Shown in pieces: positions 35,852 through 48,639 of a DNA stretch of 64,000 nt. Positions within the stretch are counted from its first letter, which is position 1; every line of letters starts with the position of its first letter. This stretch comes from Tetmemena sp. SeJ-2015 (Eukaryota > Ciliophora > Spirotrichea > Sporadotrichida > Oxytrichidae): assembly GCA_027382625.1 (NCBI GenBank), contig JAJKFJ010021601.1, positions 1-64,000 of the forward strand. Reading direction: 5' to 3'. A model generated the notes under the pieces. It ran no database searches. It was not told the origin of the DNA and worked only from the letters and a program-made list of their open reading frames with translations. Made by a program: the position numbers and the translations under genes.

Positions 35852-37361
35852 TCATAATTTCTAGGTCTCTTGAGGGAAACTCTCTTTGTTTATAAGTTCT
35901 AAGACAGCGCTGACGTTTGAATGTTAATTGACCAGGATGGATTTAGATCTCTTATGAGGCGTCTACCTTCTGAAGTTCAAATAGCCTAGGCTCTAAGAAC
36001 TGACTGAGTTAGGTGTTTGAGTAAGTTCTTAATGACCGCCACCAATCTACCCTTCTTCTATGTTTTAAGATTCTCTCAAGCCAGGCTTAGGCAAGCTCAC
36101 GTTAAGGAAGTTTTGAGCCTCTCCCACCCCTCTATCAGAGTTCTCTGTAAGTTGATTCCTCTGAGTTGAGTTGGTATTCAAGTGCAGCTTCAACTCATTG
36201 AGCTGAGTTTGGATAGCCGCTGAGTTGAGTTAATAAGGCTAGAAATCAAGCTAGTTATTAGTTGGCCGCCTGCTCATTAGAGAAGGATCCATGGTTTTAC
36301 CAAAAGCAGAAGGTTAGCTAGTCTTTCTTCTCTGCGCTACTTAAAGCTACTGTTGTCTCTTAAGTCGCTTTATTTCTTCTATACTCTGCTGTTTGAAGTT
36401 TCTGATGTAGTCTTGCTTTAAGGAGAAGGAAGTTCCTTCATCTTTACTAATAAACTGAGGATCATTCTGGTTTAATCCCATGTATAAGGAGATACCAGTG
36501 CGATTAAAAGTCTCTCCGACTGCCTCTAGATTAGTGGAGTCTTGAGTTTTCTTCAAAGTTTCATTTCTGCTTGGCTATGTTAGGCTGAGGAGCGTGCTTT
36601 TATTCAGCTCAGAGTATTTCTTCTGAGCTTGAAGTTAATCTTATCTTTCTTGAGACTGCGAGAGTGATGGAAGGCCAACAAGGGAACCATTCTAAGCGGA
36701 GTATAAAGTGCCATTCAAATGAGTGGCTCTTCGTCGGCTCTTCTATTATGAACTGGGGACATAAAAATTAAAATGGCATAGCTTGAGTGGTATTAAGCCT
36801 GCATGAGTGCATGCTTGTCTCTCTAGCCCAAGATATTCTCTCTGTTAGCTTTTAGTAGGTTTTTAGTCTTCTCAATGAGAGCTTCAGTTTTATCTTCATA
36901 TAAAAGATGAGAGGGTGCGTTATTTCTACTCTGATCCTGATTTAAGTTGCTTTATAAATTAAATGGATCTATTGGTTGCTAGCACCTGCGTAAAATGTCT
37001 TATTCATGATCTTACTCTCTTAAATAAGGTCTATAAATTTCATTTTAGATTGTTTACTCTATCTCTACTAATGACTGTAGAAGTCTTTGGACTCATGATT
37101 ATTGATTGCAGTATCCTTTATATCCTCTCCTCCCTTCTTTACTGAGCTTAAAAATCTTAATCATTATTTTTTTAGTTATTAAAAGCTACTTCCATGCAAC
37201 TCACTTTGTTCTTATGCAAACTTGTAATTGGCCCCTGATTAACGGACAGACTACATGCGCTCCATTTGCACAGAGAGGCCAGACGAAGACTTCTTATAAA
37301 TGCTTTAGCTTAGGTACTTAGAGGAAGAGTTAGGACGCATAGACTTCTCCATCCCCAGCAT
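35852..37361 (-). CDS. Gln/Ser-rich helical protein
   Basis: ATG at 37361 (MLGMEKSMRPNSSSKYL) and TGA at 35854-35852. After an AT-rich interruption (about 36.97-37.17 kb) it reads TEALIEKTKNLLKANRENIL, then after 36.73-36.78 kb RRATHLNGTLYSAQNGSL, LQAQKKYSELNKSTLLSL and TQDSTNLEAVGETFNRTG. It continues FKQQSIEEIKRLKRQQQ and LNELKLHLNTNSTQRNQL, ending INKESFPQETQKL. Helical and Ser/Gln-rich. It lies just downstream of the larger coiled-coil gene on the same strand, and could be that gene's continuation if the TGA near 37418 is inside an IES. Function unknown. Confidence 0.65.
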
Positions 37362-37417
37362 CCTGCTTTACTCTAAGTTATTCTAATTTATTCTTAGAGG
37401 AAATTATAATGTATTCA

Positions 37418-40400
37418 ATTAATGTTACCAATAGCATACACATCGAGATGATGAGAAGTGTTCAAGAAAGTGCTATTATTAAAGGCTTTGGAATTAGAAG
37501 GTGAGCTTTTAAATAGAGAAGTGGATGTGATGCTAGCCTTGAGTCCTGCAATTTCAGCCTTCAGTTACAAAAGCTGTCCTCTCTCATAAAGCTGCTCATT
37601 AAATTTGACTTTGCTTGGCTTGTAAGCAAGACAAGCCATTTTAAAAGCCTTCATCACAAACTACAAAATAACTATACAATTACTTTAAATCTTACAGCAG
37701 AATTGCCTGAGCAAGAGACACAATTGTTGTTCAAGCTAATAACCTGGGGTTAACTTAAAGCTTAGGTCGAGCTTTTATCTTTCGAAGAAGTGAAGCCAGT
37801 TGAAGTTTTGTTAAGGGAGTTTTCATTTTCAAAATACCCATATAGACCAACACTATTTTTGTCTTGCTCGTCTTAGACGTCCATAGCCAATTGAATTCTC
37901 TGGATAGCTTTAATGGATTATTAAATTTAATTTTAAGCTTCTTGAGATTGGATCTTGGATTATAACTAACCCAATCATCTCTTGGAAAGGAGTTCAAACT
38001 TAGTCTCCAGGATTTTAGACACTCCTTGCACTTCCTTGAAATCAAGTTAGTATTCTCTCCTTTCCCTTGCAGCCTTTTTCATAAACCAAAACCATAACTA
38101 ACTACTAATATCTAATTTCAATCGTCAAGTTTATCTTGAGAGACCTTAAAGTCTAGCTCCTCTAAGTTGGTTTGATTTTTCTCAGTCACATCCACCAGAT
38201 GTTTGAATCGATTCCCTATTCCTTCATTAATGGTATGATCCTGCTATTACTGCTTTTAGTCGCCCATTTGTTTCTCAAACCAGTCCTCTATAAACGTTGA
38301 AATCTTGGAGCTGCATACATCCTCACAGAGCTCAACGAACTTCGCCTTCTCCTCGTCGATCATTTAAAGTCTATATTCCTTAAACTTGTTGAACAACTCA
38401 CTCTCAGTTAGGAAATTAAGAAGCATGCATTTCATTAATCAAATCATGATAGGATGAGATCATCACCTTCCTCATCGTCCTCTTCTTCACTAGAGTCTGA
38501 AATAGGTGAATGCTGAGAGTGCCCCTTACTATCAGTCAAGTTTTCACCTTTCTTCTTGCTTCTCTTTGCATTTTCGATCAGGTGAGGATTACTCTGATCG
38601 TGGTTTGACAAGGGATGGGTATTTGTCTTTGACAAGTTGGGAAACTCTCCACTAACTACGCTTCCCAACTTAGATCTTTTGAGCCTTTACGATAGCATTG
38701 GGCTTTCGAACTCTTCAGAGAGCTTTTCTTTAATTTCTTCTTCTAAATATACGTTGCGATGCATCATCTACTGTTGAATAATAAGTTACTGCAGAGGTAA
38801 CTAAGTATCTTGGACAGATGGCTGAGATTCAGACCTGAGATCCAACTCTACGCTTGGTTAAGAGTCCTGCTTCTAAAACAAGGGAATCTTTTCTATCTTC
38901 TCCTCTTCTTCCATTTTCAGGATGTGAATGGCTTTAAATCCATCCAAGGGTCTTGCGTTGAAATCTCTTACTGGAGAATTAGTAACACTCGATTTTATTG
39001 GACTACCCATGGATTCACTCTTCAACTCATCTCTAAGCCTCTTGAGATTGTTGCTTGCATTAGTTAATCTCTTTTAGGGTTACTGAGTCTCCTCGTGGTC
39101 TTCACTTTCTCTTCTAACAGTCTTCTGTTTGAAAAGTATGATTGTGTCTCTCCTCTTAGGCAAGGATTTCTGCTTTTAAACTTAGTTAGAACCTTCCAGT
39201 ATGACCCCTTCTTCATTTAGTTGATCTACATAGATAAGGCTGGTGGCCCTTCTTTCTTTAGCAGCGGCAAGGACTGACTTTCTCTTCTCGTTCTTTGACT
39301 TAAGTGACTTCTACTTCTGCAGAGCTATTTCTTGCTATTTATCTCGGCTGGTGTCCTCCTTCAAATCCTTATCAGTCTCAATTGTATCTCTGTCTTAGGT
39401 TACACTTATTTTAGGCAATTACCCATCTCTCAAATGCGCTTAAACTGCAAATAAACTCTATGAAATGATTTGCTTTGAGAGTGTCTTGGAGTTCTGAGGA
39501 GGACAACTTATTTGGCTCAAGATCAGTCTTGTGCTTCAGTAGCCCTGAAGAGGACTGCTAATCTTGATTTGCAGCTTCAAACTTGACATGCTTGGCTGCT
39601 GAGAAGTTGGGGTTTAAAGTGCTGCTGGTTTAGAAATTGTGCTACATCTGAAGTAGGCTTGCTAAGAAGTCTCTTTGAGAGGCTGACAACTGCAGACTTG
39701 TGAGTGGTAAGGAGTTCTAATTCTGGAATTGCAATTGCCCAGTCTAACCAAGGTATTTGGAGAACTATTAATTCTCTTTTGATTTATAATGAGTTTATTC
39801 TTTGAGAAGCCCTTAGTAGCCCTTATCTCTCCTCTGTTTGAGGGAGTGTGATTTAAAGGTCGAAGCTATTGACTAAACCTAAGTAGCTCGAAAATATTTA
39901 AGTACTTAACATATCTCTAAGTTTAGGAGTGTGTGCGCCTAGTAAGTTGGTATTTCTCCTTCCGCTACCTGCTCTTAAGAAACTACTCGGACCCACAAAG
40001 CTCTACTGGGAAGGTGACCTCGAAAAAGACTGGTGACTCTGTCTGACTGACTTCTAGACAGAGTACCTCTTCTTCTCTTCCTTGGAGGTCGGAATAGCAT
40101 GCTACTTGAAATTGAGTTTGTCAAAGGTGTAACTTGCAGGTTGCTTGGACTGTATCTCACTCTCCATCATAGGCATCATCCTCTACTCTAGTAAGATCAC
40201 ATAACTAAAAGCTTATGCGAGGTGTGCGTTAATGGATTTGAAGATAAGCTTGTTGAACTCTTTCTCGTATACTATGACTTCCTCAAGAACCTCACAGATC
40301 TGAGTGAGTCCTCTAACGGCTCACTTAGTCTAGGTAGAAATCAGTTAGCCTCATCTCCTTCTGCTACTGGCTCAGCAAGTCCATCGCCTTCATCATCTCG

Positions 40401-41396
40401 CTCTCTATTTTATAATATTACACATTACTGATATTTTTTATGATAGTAATTTTGTCAATCTTTTCTCTGAGTTGGGAGTCATTGAGCTCTAGCTGGTGGT
40501 TGAGTTGGTAGTTGTTGTTCTGGATCTCCCTGTTGGTCTTCTCGATCTTGAGGTCCACTCGCTTCAAGTCCTCCTTGTACATCTGGATCTGCAACTCGTA
40601 GATGTTCCTGATGTCCTCCACGGCCTCCACCTTCACAGCCAGCTCGTTGACCTTGTGAGAGAACTCCTCATGAAGGGTACTGTACCTGTTGGCAAAGACA
40701 TCGCACTAGTCGTGGAAGATGGACTTGATCAGCCTGAACTCCTCTGTGATGTGGTCCAAGCATTTATTCTAAAGACGACATTTAACCAAAGAGGAATTTT
40801 GTAGTTACGAATGACTCCACCTAGTGGTAAGTGGCTCTCTGCTTCTCTCTTATCACGTCTTGAGCGTTAAAAGAGAATATGACAAGTACTCACACATTAG
40901 ATTGAAAGTTTTGAAGCTTGGAGATTTCTTGGTAAGCTTTTGACTCGAGGAGTTTGCGGTCGGTGTCCAACTCAGTTATCTTGCGAGACAGTTCCTCAAA
41001 CAGGCCTGCCCTCCGAGAAGCCTTTTTTGAGTGATGAAGTCCAGCTCGTCAATTCTCCTCCTCTAGAATTCAAACTCCGTCCTTGTAACCTCATTCTTAT
41101 TGCATTCGTCAACTAGTCTATAATTGGGAGATTTAGAGTTATCCTTCTTTATTGAAGTTACTGATGCTTTTATACGGCTTGGAATAGTATGCTTACTTTT
41201 TATTGACTGGATCTATAAGTTAGACGATGAGTGTTCTGATCCTATTTTCAAAGGAGAACCAGTCTAGGTCTTAGTTGCCGCTCAGTCCATCGAAGATCGA
41301 CTTCATGTCCTTGGCCTGCCTCTTTTGCGGAGAGAGATTCATGGCACTCTGTTTGGAAGTGACTGCCATCTTGAATTTAACATCCTCCGAAGACAT
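37418..41396 (-). CDS. Long coiled-coil protein
   Basis: ATG at 41396 (MSSEDVKFKMAVTSKQSAMN). Early coils are VDECNKNEVTRTEFEFQRR, KITELDTDRKLLESKAYQ and DHITEEFRLIKSIFHDQ, and the strong coil LAVKVEAVEDIRNIYELQIQ (40.65-40.43 kb). The frame then passes through LEEVIVYEKEFNKLIFKS and RMMPMMESEIQSKQ into a Ser/Gln-rich middle. Next come a Lys/Arg-rich region (SLKSKNEKRKSVLAAAKERR), an acidic stretch SDSSEEEDDEEGDD (about 38.47 kb), FEKQMGDQKQQQQDH, and a last coil LYERGQLLQLKAEIAGLKAS. TGA falls near 37418; another in-frame TGA at 37975 probably marks an unplaced IES. GC content is raised over the 40.5-40.75 kb coil. The shape suits a ciliary or centriolar scaffold; not identified further. Confidence 0.7.
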
Positions 41397-41586
41397 TTCT
41401 TCAATAATTTTACTTATGAATTTAATTATCCACGTGAATGAGTAAGTGAGTAGTTTGATTGGGATTTGTATATTTCTGCTTTGCTAGAAGTGTCTTTCTG
41501 ACTAAATATAAATGTAAATCAATAAAATAATAATAAGAAAAATAACAGATTAAAAATATTGCGTGGACTATTCTACTATTTCGATT

Positions 41587-42607
41587 ATGTCAGAACTGTT
41601 CGACAGCTGCCTGAAGGATTTTCAGCAGTGCATGGGCCAACTCCAGAATCAAATCTCAAACCCTGATAAATTCAACTTCACAAGTAAGTTATAAATCACT
41701 CTTAAAAGAGATAAATGAATCGTCAAAAACAACATAAGATTGTGTGAGAGCGATTAATTTCTATTGATATTGTCTATAAATACAATGAAAACTGGACCTA
41801 ATTTCCTTAAAGAACGATTTGATATAGATAATCCATACGAGTATGAAGAAGCTCAGAAACTGGTAAGTTTATAAATGAGAAATACGTGCCAATCTTATTA
41901 GATATATTGGTGTCTTCTTAATTAAATGGCTTGTGTTTAGTTGAAACAAATGGAGGTAGAACAAATGAATCACATGGCAAATGATTCCATAAGAAAGAAG
42001 GTGAGACAATTCTATAAAACTGCTTTATAATTTAATAAACTGCTTATAGGTTTCTCAATGCAAGAATGACTTCGATCGCGTTAGAAAGGATTATAAATTC
42101 TTTCTTATTTTGTCATAATAAGTCTATTTATATGGAATTGAGGAGGCTCTAAAACCAGAAGGCACAAGACAAGTTCAAGAACAAGGACCAGTTTGAAATT
42201 GTAAGTCACTAATATTTAAACTTCTGTATTTCCTGTATGGCTTTATAACGTATTGTAGGAAATGGAGCGCATCTAAAATAAGAACGAGCGAATGATCAGG
42301 GAGAACAACAGAGAGCTGGAGAACGCAAAAGCTGTGGGACTGGCTTGCGAGGATGTAGCCAATGACATTAAAATTAATCTGCGCTCTCAGACCGATAAGA
42401 TGGAGAACTCAATCCTCAAAAATCTATTCAGCATCCAAGGCCAGTCCAATATCAACCTTCATAAAATTCTATCTTAGTTTTAATATAGCGAACAGGCTTC
42501 TGCTTACTATTAAGAAGGAGCGCATGAAGAACAGACTAGTGCTTTACAGCATCCTGGCTTTAACTCTTCTGGCCATTGTCTATATCATCTACAAGTTTAT
42601 ATTCTGA
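41587..42607 (+). CDS. Vti1-type Qb-SNARE
   Basis: ATG at 41587 (MSELFDSCLKDFQQCMGQL) and TGA at 42605. GT-AG introns with GTAAGT/GTGAG donors are at about 41682, 41861, 42000 and 42200. Two pointer-bounded IESs (42091-42132 TTATA; 42448-42486 AATAT) must be excised. The joined protein has an N-terminal helical domain (DNPYEYEEAQKLLKQMEVEQ; NDFDRVRKDYMELRRLQNQ), a SNARE helix (ENAKAVGLACEDVANDIKIN; LRSQTDKMENS, where Q is the likely zero-layer residue) ending QGQSNIANRLLLTIKKERMK. A C-terminal anchor follows (LVLYSILALTLLAIVYII). The order and length fit the Vti1 family, which mediates Golgi/endosome membrane fusion. Confidence 0.85.
42091..42132. other. 37-nt IES, pointer TTATA
   Basis: TTATA at 42091-42095 and 42128-42132. 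Removal joins VRKDY to MELRR in the Vti1-like gene. A GTTAG...AAG splice in the same place would also keep the frame but gives a poorer sequence. Confidence 0.8.
42448..42486. other. 34-nt IES, pointer AATAT
   Basis: AATAT at 42448-42452 and 42482-42486. Removal gives IQGQSNIANRLL, a natural SNARE helix. The alternative GT-AG junction gives a less typical helix. Confidence 0.75.
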
Positions 42608-42730
42608 GGAGCGAGAGCTTCCCTGCCTATCCACTATAACTATTTAAATCTAAATTTGGATTCTAAATTTAAACTCTCTTTCTTATTAGATCTATCAGTG
42701 ATAAATAAATGGTTGCACTATAATTGAATA

Positions 42731-43800
<1,070 letters not shown>

Positions 43801-43906
43801 GAATCAAGAAATAAGCAATATCTTATTACATATATAATAAATTACAAGAATCTGCTATGAGTGGCTGTGATAACCATAAAAAGGGGAAAATTGAAATAAT
43901 GAGAGG

Positions 43907-44120
43907 TCAGATCCTGTTTGCAGCATGATCTGCAACCAGTTTCTTCATCATTTATTCGAACTCTTCAAATCCTATTTCTCCGTTTCCATCTTTATCTATC
44001 TCATATAATAAATTTGGTCTGCCATCTGGGTCGAAGATCTAGAAAGCAGCCTTGAGTTTCTCTCTAGTGAGCATATTTGGGATGTTGATTGTGGCCAGTA
44101 AAAATTCTATAAGCACGATT
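43907..44120 (-). CDS. Inverted EF-hand segment of CDPK-1
   Basis: On the minus strand the sequence reads LIEFLLATINIPNMLTREKL, KAAFQIFDPDG, then YEIDKDGNGEIGFEEFEQMM, KKLVADHAANRI and TGA at 43909-43907. This is the end of EF2, start of EF3 and EF4 of a CDPK calmodulin-like domain, closing with a proper stop. It lies about 110 bp beyond the plus-strand EF1 of CDPK-1 and points back toward it, so it is most simply the C-terminal segment of that gene in inverted orientation. A short stretch between EF3 and EF4 is absent. The alternative is an unrelated orphan fragment. Confidence 0.8.
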
Positions 44121-44149
44121 AAGTCTCAAATATTTTGTAATTAGGAAAT

Positions 44150-44360
44150 TAATCGTGAATCATTTCCATGAATTTGTTTACAAGGACATTGATATGATGA
44201 AATTTGTCAGCATTAATTAGAGGGTAAAATAAGTTAGATGATTCGAAATGAACAGCGTTAGTCTTCCTCCATAGGGTAATCAATAAATCAGCCTCCTTGA
44301 TCTCGCTCAATTAAAGACATGTGTATCTTCTTTCTTTGGTGTATTAAACTCTGAATTATG
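44150..44360 (-). other. Possible coding block, unassigned
   Basis: The minus strand is open and protein-like (SEIKEADLLITLWRKTNAVH, then LFYPLINADKFHHINVLV, FMEMIHDQFPNYK). It adjoins the inverted EF-hand segment. It does not match a CDPK segment, so it may belong to another gene. No start or stop was found. Confidence 0.35.
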
Positions 44361-44600
44361 GGTAGTTCAAGTCCTAATCGAAATGAAAAATCGCTATAAT
44401 TGTCTTGCTTAATTGCGAGTCTTAATTTGCGAGACAGTGAATATACATTTTTTTGAATTAGAGTGGATTAATATTGGACTACTAAAGAGACTCTAATGCC
44501 TCTAATGCTTGTTAATTTACTTTCCCAAGCGGATCCAAATTTAGTTAATTAATTAGAACGGGGACTCTATCTCTTATTTTAGTTGTATTATATTTATTTA

Positions 44601-46970
44601 ATGGAGAGCACCACCAACTATATTGAATAGCTCCTCATTAAGAGAGGAACCCTCGACATGGGAATCAAATTCGTGCCCAAACCCAATAGTAACTTAAAAT
44701 GTCATTGTTTATTTTCTGATTTAGCCAGTAGACCTCAGCTCAGAGTCAACTACCTTCCTTTGGAGTCCACTCGATTGGTCAACACAGAGGAGTTTGACAC
44801 CAGCTCAATATCTTCCATAAACAGCAATAGCTTGAATAGCAGCGAGTCATCTTAGGAGGACGAAAAACTCCAGGGACAACTCAGAGATGAACTCAAAATC
44901 AACATCTTGAAGAGATCAGTCTCAGAAAAGATAATAACATCATATATAGCATAGTATATTTAAAAGAGCGTGAGGGAGAACGTGGCCCAAGACTAACCAC
45001 CTCCAGACATGGAGAAATCCATATACACATGTACAATAAGATATATGCTCAAGATTAAATATTTTAGACAGTGGAGATGAAGAGGAAAGTAAAGGGAGCA
45101 GCTATATCAATCTAATTGTGATTGGAACAACGAAACTCCCAGGCAGCTAATGATGATGAAGTCCTCAGTCTCAAAGAGGATCAAGTACGTTAAAAAGGTA
45201 GTCAAAGTTAAGAAGGTGAAGAAGAGTGGTTTTGACCGAGGACTTTCCATGGCTAGAGGCAAGTCTATGGCTAATATGAAATTGCTTAACGATGAATTAA
45301 TTACACTCGGATATTGCTTTAACTCTCTCGCTTTAGTATATTTTTGTAGATGACAAAAATGAGAGCACCCTTTAATTACGCCCTCAGAAGTCTACCTTCA
45401 TTAAGCAAAGCGATAATCCCCACTCGCCTATGCCTAAGGTCTAGAACTCCCATTTGAATTTGAACACTCAAAATCTCTCCTATAATAAGACTAAGACTGT
45501 CGCTCACAGAAAGTCTCTTTTCGTTTCCAAAAGCCCTGGAATTATAATTAATCAGTTACAATTTAAATAAATTGCTTTAAAAGTTATAACTCAGATAACT
45601 AACTGGCGAACTAGTTGCAAAAAAATGAGAAAGAGAAGGAGTAGAAGGTACCCTCGCAAAAGATAAGCGATGCAGAGGAGAAATTCTTCTCTGCAATCCA
45701 GAAAGGATGATGACTACTTCTATTCGTTTTTCAGTTTTAGAGTTAGATTTAAGGAGAGAGGAATAGGAAGAACTCTACCGCATCTCCTGATAAGAAAGGA
45801 GACATGCCAGCGTTGTTGAGAAGAGGCACCATTCACAATGTGAATATCGATGTGCAAATGTTCATCAGTGAAAAGAGAGGCAAGATCACTAATGACTATG
45901 ATATTCTCACTGTCCTCGGAAAAGGAGGATCATGCATATATTTGATACTTATTTAATTTCTACGAAAGGATTTGATTGAAGAAAGTGATTCACAAGATCA
46001 CAGGCGATGTGAGAGCGATGAAGATAATAAGAAAAGGAGAGCTGCGATGAGAGCTATCTGAAATCACTAGGAAACGAAATCAACATATGGAGATAGCTTG
46101 ATCATCCAAATGTTAATAAGCTGTACGAAATTTACCAGGATTCAAACCATAAATCCCATACTTTAAAACATTAAGCGTGCTTAATATAATGTAAGTTTAT
46201 CTACATGATCACAGAATTCTTGGGTGGAGGTGAGCTATTTGATGTTCTGGTGAAAAAAAGATGTCTGAGTGAGAGTATTTCCGCCAAGATTATCAAGTAG
46301 GTGCTTCAAGCTATTAACTACTGCCACAATATAGATTCACTCTATCTAGTGTTAATGTGAGTCAGATGATTGTTGGAATGTAAAGGTTATTGATTTTGGT
46401 CTTTCCAGGATGAATAGTTTGTTTCAAAAGGTGGACTCCCTATTACATTGCACCTGAGGTTTTAAAAAAGAAGTACGATGAAAAAAGTTAAAAAAGATCA
46501 ACTTACATATCAGAAAGAGCTAAGCTTAATGAAATCTTCAAGCAAAATTTTTGTATAAAATTAAGCTTATATTTACAAATTGGAAGTTGAGTAGAGAAGA
46601 ATTGATTGCAGGGTACACTTAGATGTACGGTAGCAGAGAAAAGGCAACTGAAGAAGTAGACTAAATCCTTTAAAAGCTAGACATGAATAACTCAGGTGGT
46701 GTAGACTACTCAGGTAATCTTCTTTTCTAGAGACTTAATCCAATATTTGATGTAATTAAAATCGCAACTTTTTCTTTTTTCTAATAAGTGAGTGTAAAAT
46801 GTGATAGATGGCAGTGGCTCAATAACCATTGAGGAAATTATACAAATAATGGGAGGCACAGGATCTAAAGAGGAGTATGCCTGAGTGGATGGACGTTATC
46901 AATGAGATTGATCAGTATTTTAGATAATATCACTCCTATTTATTTGAAGGTATAAATTAAGAAAATAAAA
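44601..46970 (+). CDS. CDPK-like kinase with long N-terminal extension (CDPK-2)
   Basis: ATG at 44601 (MESTTNYIEQLLIKRGTLD). A 39-nt IES (pointer AGTA, 44688-44730) and further AT-rich breaks interrupt the Ser/Lys-rich extension (SISSINSNSLNSSESS; KKVVKVKKVKKSGF). The kinase part starts ITNDYDILTVLGKGG, then KKVIHKITGDVRAMKIIRKG, NIWRQLDHPNVNKLYEIYQD, ITEFLGGGELFDVLVKKR and AKIIKQVLQAINYCHN. It then jumps to VKVIDFGLSRMNSLF and TPYYIAPEVLKKKYDEK. EF-hand material follows: ERAKLNEIFKQN, LSREELIAGYTQMYG, LDMNNSGGVDYS and DGSGSITIEEIIQIMGG. The HRDLKPEN loop and all of CDIWS-to-HPW are absent here. Either it is scrambled with pieces elsewhere or it is decayed. Confidence 0.65.
44688..44730. other. 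39-nt IES, pointer AGTA
   Basis: AGTA at 44688-44691 and 44727-44730. Removal joins KPNS to RPQLRVN in frame. The segment is AT-rich and length-neutral, so frame alone does not prove it. Confidence 0.6.
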
Positions 46971-47084
46971 TTAGATTTGAACACTTCTGACCAATTAAGC
47001 AACAAGCTATTCCTCATGACAACAACCACTCTCATTATCCGCAGTGACTACTCCCAAGCATCACGGCGTAAGAGCCTCACAAGA

Positions 47085-48538
47085 ATGGCTTTTACAGTTT
47101 GTCTGTGCTTCTTGATCTCTCAATCATTTGTCTTTTGCTATGACGCAGTAACTAATAACACAAACACAGCCCCTGCTGAAGGCAAAAACTTGAACAGCAG
47201 CAGTAGCACTTCCTTAAACCTAAATAATTAATCGGATTAAATACTCACCCCAGCCAATTATAACCAAAGTAATCCGAATAACTCAAGTCCAACAACGACG
47301 ACAAATAATGATACTATTAAGGGCAGCCAATAGCAGTAGAGTATTTAGAAAAATAGTGAGTCACTAAACATCACTCAGAGCAAGACCCCACCCGCTAACA
47401 AAACTCAGAAAGGAAGCAAAGGGTTTGAGAATGTGGCGCAAAAGATTTCAACAATAAGTCAAGCTATGGTTGATCTTATTAAGAACAAGACTGATTTGTG
47501 GGAACCGATTGAGCCCGCTTCAAATCCATTCAAAAACTTTACTAAAGATGATTTCAAAAAGCTACTTTAAAATGATGATAAATATTTGAGTCTACTTTTC
47601 TTTTTATGATTAATTTAACTTGGAGTGAGTAACAGAACACCTGGTTTTATATTACAAGAAGGCTCTTACTATAGACCCAAGGTAGCAGCTTTTACTTCAA
47701 TGCCTAAGTTTTATGACACAAGAAAGGTCTATGGGAAGTGCATCCATCCTCCCATCGACTAGGTGAAGTGTTCAGCCTGCTGGGCTTTTGCTATCGCTTA
47801 AATCGTAGGCGACAGATTCTGCATAGCCAGCAACAAAACTGTGGACGTTGTGCTCTCAGTTCAAGCTCTGATTTATGATAATAGTTTTACACTTCCTTTG
47901 TGATTTTTGATTTCTTGTTTGTACCCTGATTACTTTGGGTGCAAGATAGGTGTGATCGACACAGGCTTTTAGTACATGACGACCACTGGCATAGTAACAG
48001 AGTCTTGCTTCCCATTCTCAGCCCAGGAAGGAGAAAACTCCACCCTAGAGGCTTGCCAATAATTAATTTTCTATGTTCTTTACTTTGCAGAACTACTTGT
48101 GTTAATCCAAAAGAGAAATTTAGAAAGTATAGATGTGCCAGAGGATCTTACCGAGTCGCAGAAGGTCCCAACAACATTTATTAAGATGAAGAAATATTTA
48201 TTTAATGAAAGTGCATTAAGTCTATGCTGCTTGAGAAGGGAAGTTTGTTCGTGACGTTCGATGTGTACGATGACTTCTTCAACTACAAGAGAGGCATCTA
48301 TAAATACACTACAGGCGATCTAGCTGGCTATCATGCTGTCAAGTTAATCGGGTGGGGCTATGACTGGTTCAGAGACACCAGCTATAAACATTCAAGAGTT
48401 TTAAAGACTATATATTGAGCTACTACATAATAGAGAATTCATGGGGAGCAGAGTGGGGCATGAATGGTTTCTTTTACATAGCCTGTGGGGGAGGTGAACG
48501 TGGACAAGTTTGGTTACACCTGTGATCCCCAACTCTGA
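47085..48538 (+). CDS. Papain-family (cathepsin B-like) cysteine protease
   Basis: ATG at 47085 starts a signal peptide (MAFTVCLCFLISQSFVFC). A Ser/Thr/Asn/Gln-rich propeptide follows. Four pointer IESs were placed: 47576 TTTAA, 47869 TGATTT, 48053 TTGC and 48380 AGCTA. Joined, the catalytic features are DQVKCSACWAFAIAQ (oxyanion Gln and nucleophile Cys), LSVQALISCLYPDYFGCK, GYHAVKLIGWG (His), and DTSYYIIENSWGAEWG (Asn). The C-terminus reads NVDKFGYTCDPQL before TGA at 48536. The extra cysteines in the middle (EACRTTCVNPKEKFRKYRC) fit the cathepsin B branch. A secreted or lysosomal/food-vacuole protease. Two small frame problems remain, near 48190 and at a GGGGG run at 48486. Confidence 0.85.
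47576..47618. other. 38-nt IES, pointer TTTAA
   Basis: TTTAA at 47576-47580 and 47614-47618. Removal joins FKKLLQ to LGVSNRTPG in the protease and deletes an in-frame TGA. Confidence 0.8.
47869..47913. other. 39-nt IES, pointer TGATTT
   Basis: TGATTT at 47869-47874 and 47908-47913. Removal yields SVQALISCLYPDYFGC, the expected papain S-x-Q-x-L-x-x-C motif. A third copy of the repeat lies inside, at 47901. Confidence 0.8.
48053..48088. other. 32-nt IES, pointer TTGC
   Basis: TTGC at 48053-48056 and 48085-48088. Removal gives LEACRTTCVNP in frame. Confidence 0.75.
48380..48422. other. 38-nt IES, pointer AGCTA
   Basis: AGCTA at 48380-48384 and 48418-48422. Removal gives GWGYDWFRDTSYYIIENSWG, the canonical region around the catalytic Asn. 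GT-AG splicing nearby would delete WFRDTS and give a less natural result. Confidence 0.85.
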
Positions 48539-48639
48539 AATTTATTTGCGAATAAATCATTCACTCTCTTTAGTTGTCATTCTTCACTCAAGAATGTTAC
48601 TTGCTTTGGTAAAGTATTTTAAGATATTGGTTAACTTTA

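Noticed and set aside
40496..40804. Plus-strand Val/Leu-rich ORF of 102 codons
   Set aside because: It is the antisense shadow of the minus-strand coiled coil at 40.43-40.75 kb.
48372..48424. GT-AG intron in the papain gene
   Set aside because: A 53-nt GTTCAG...TTGAG splice keeps the frame but deletes conserved residues; the AGCTA pointer junction gives the canonical motif.
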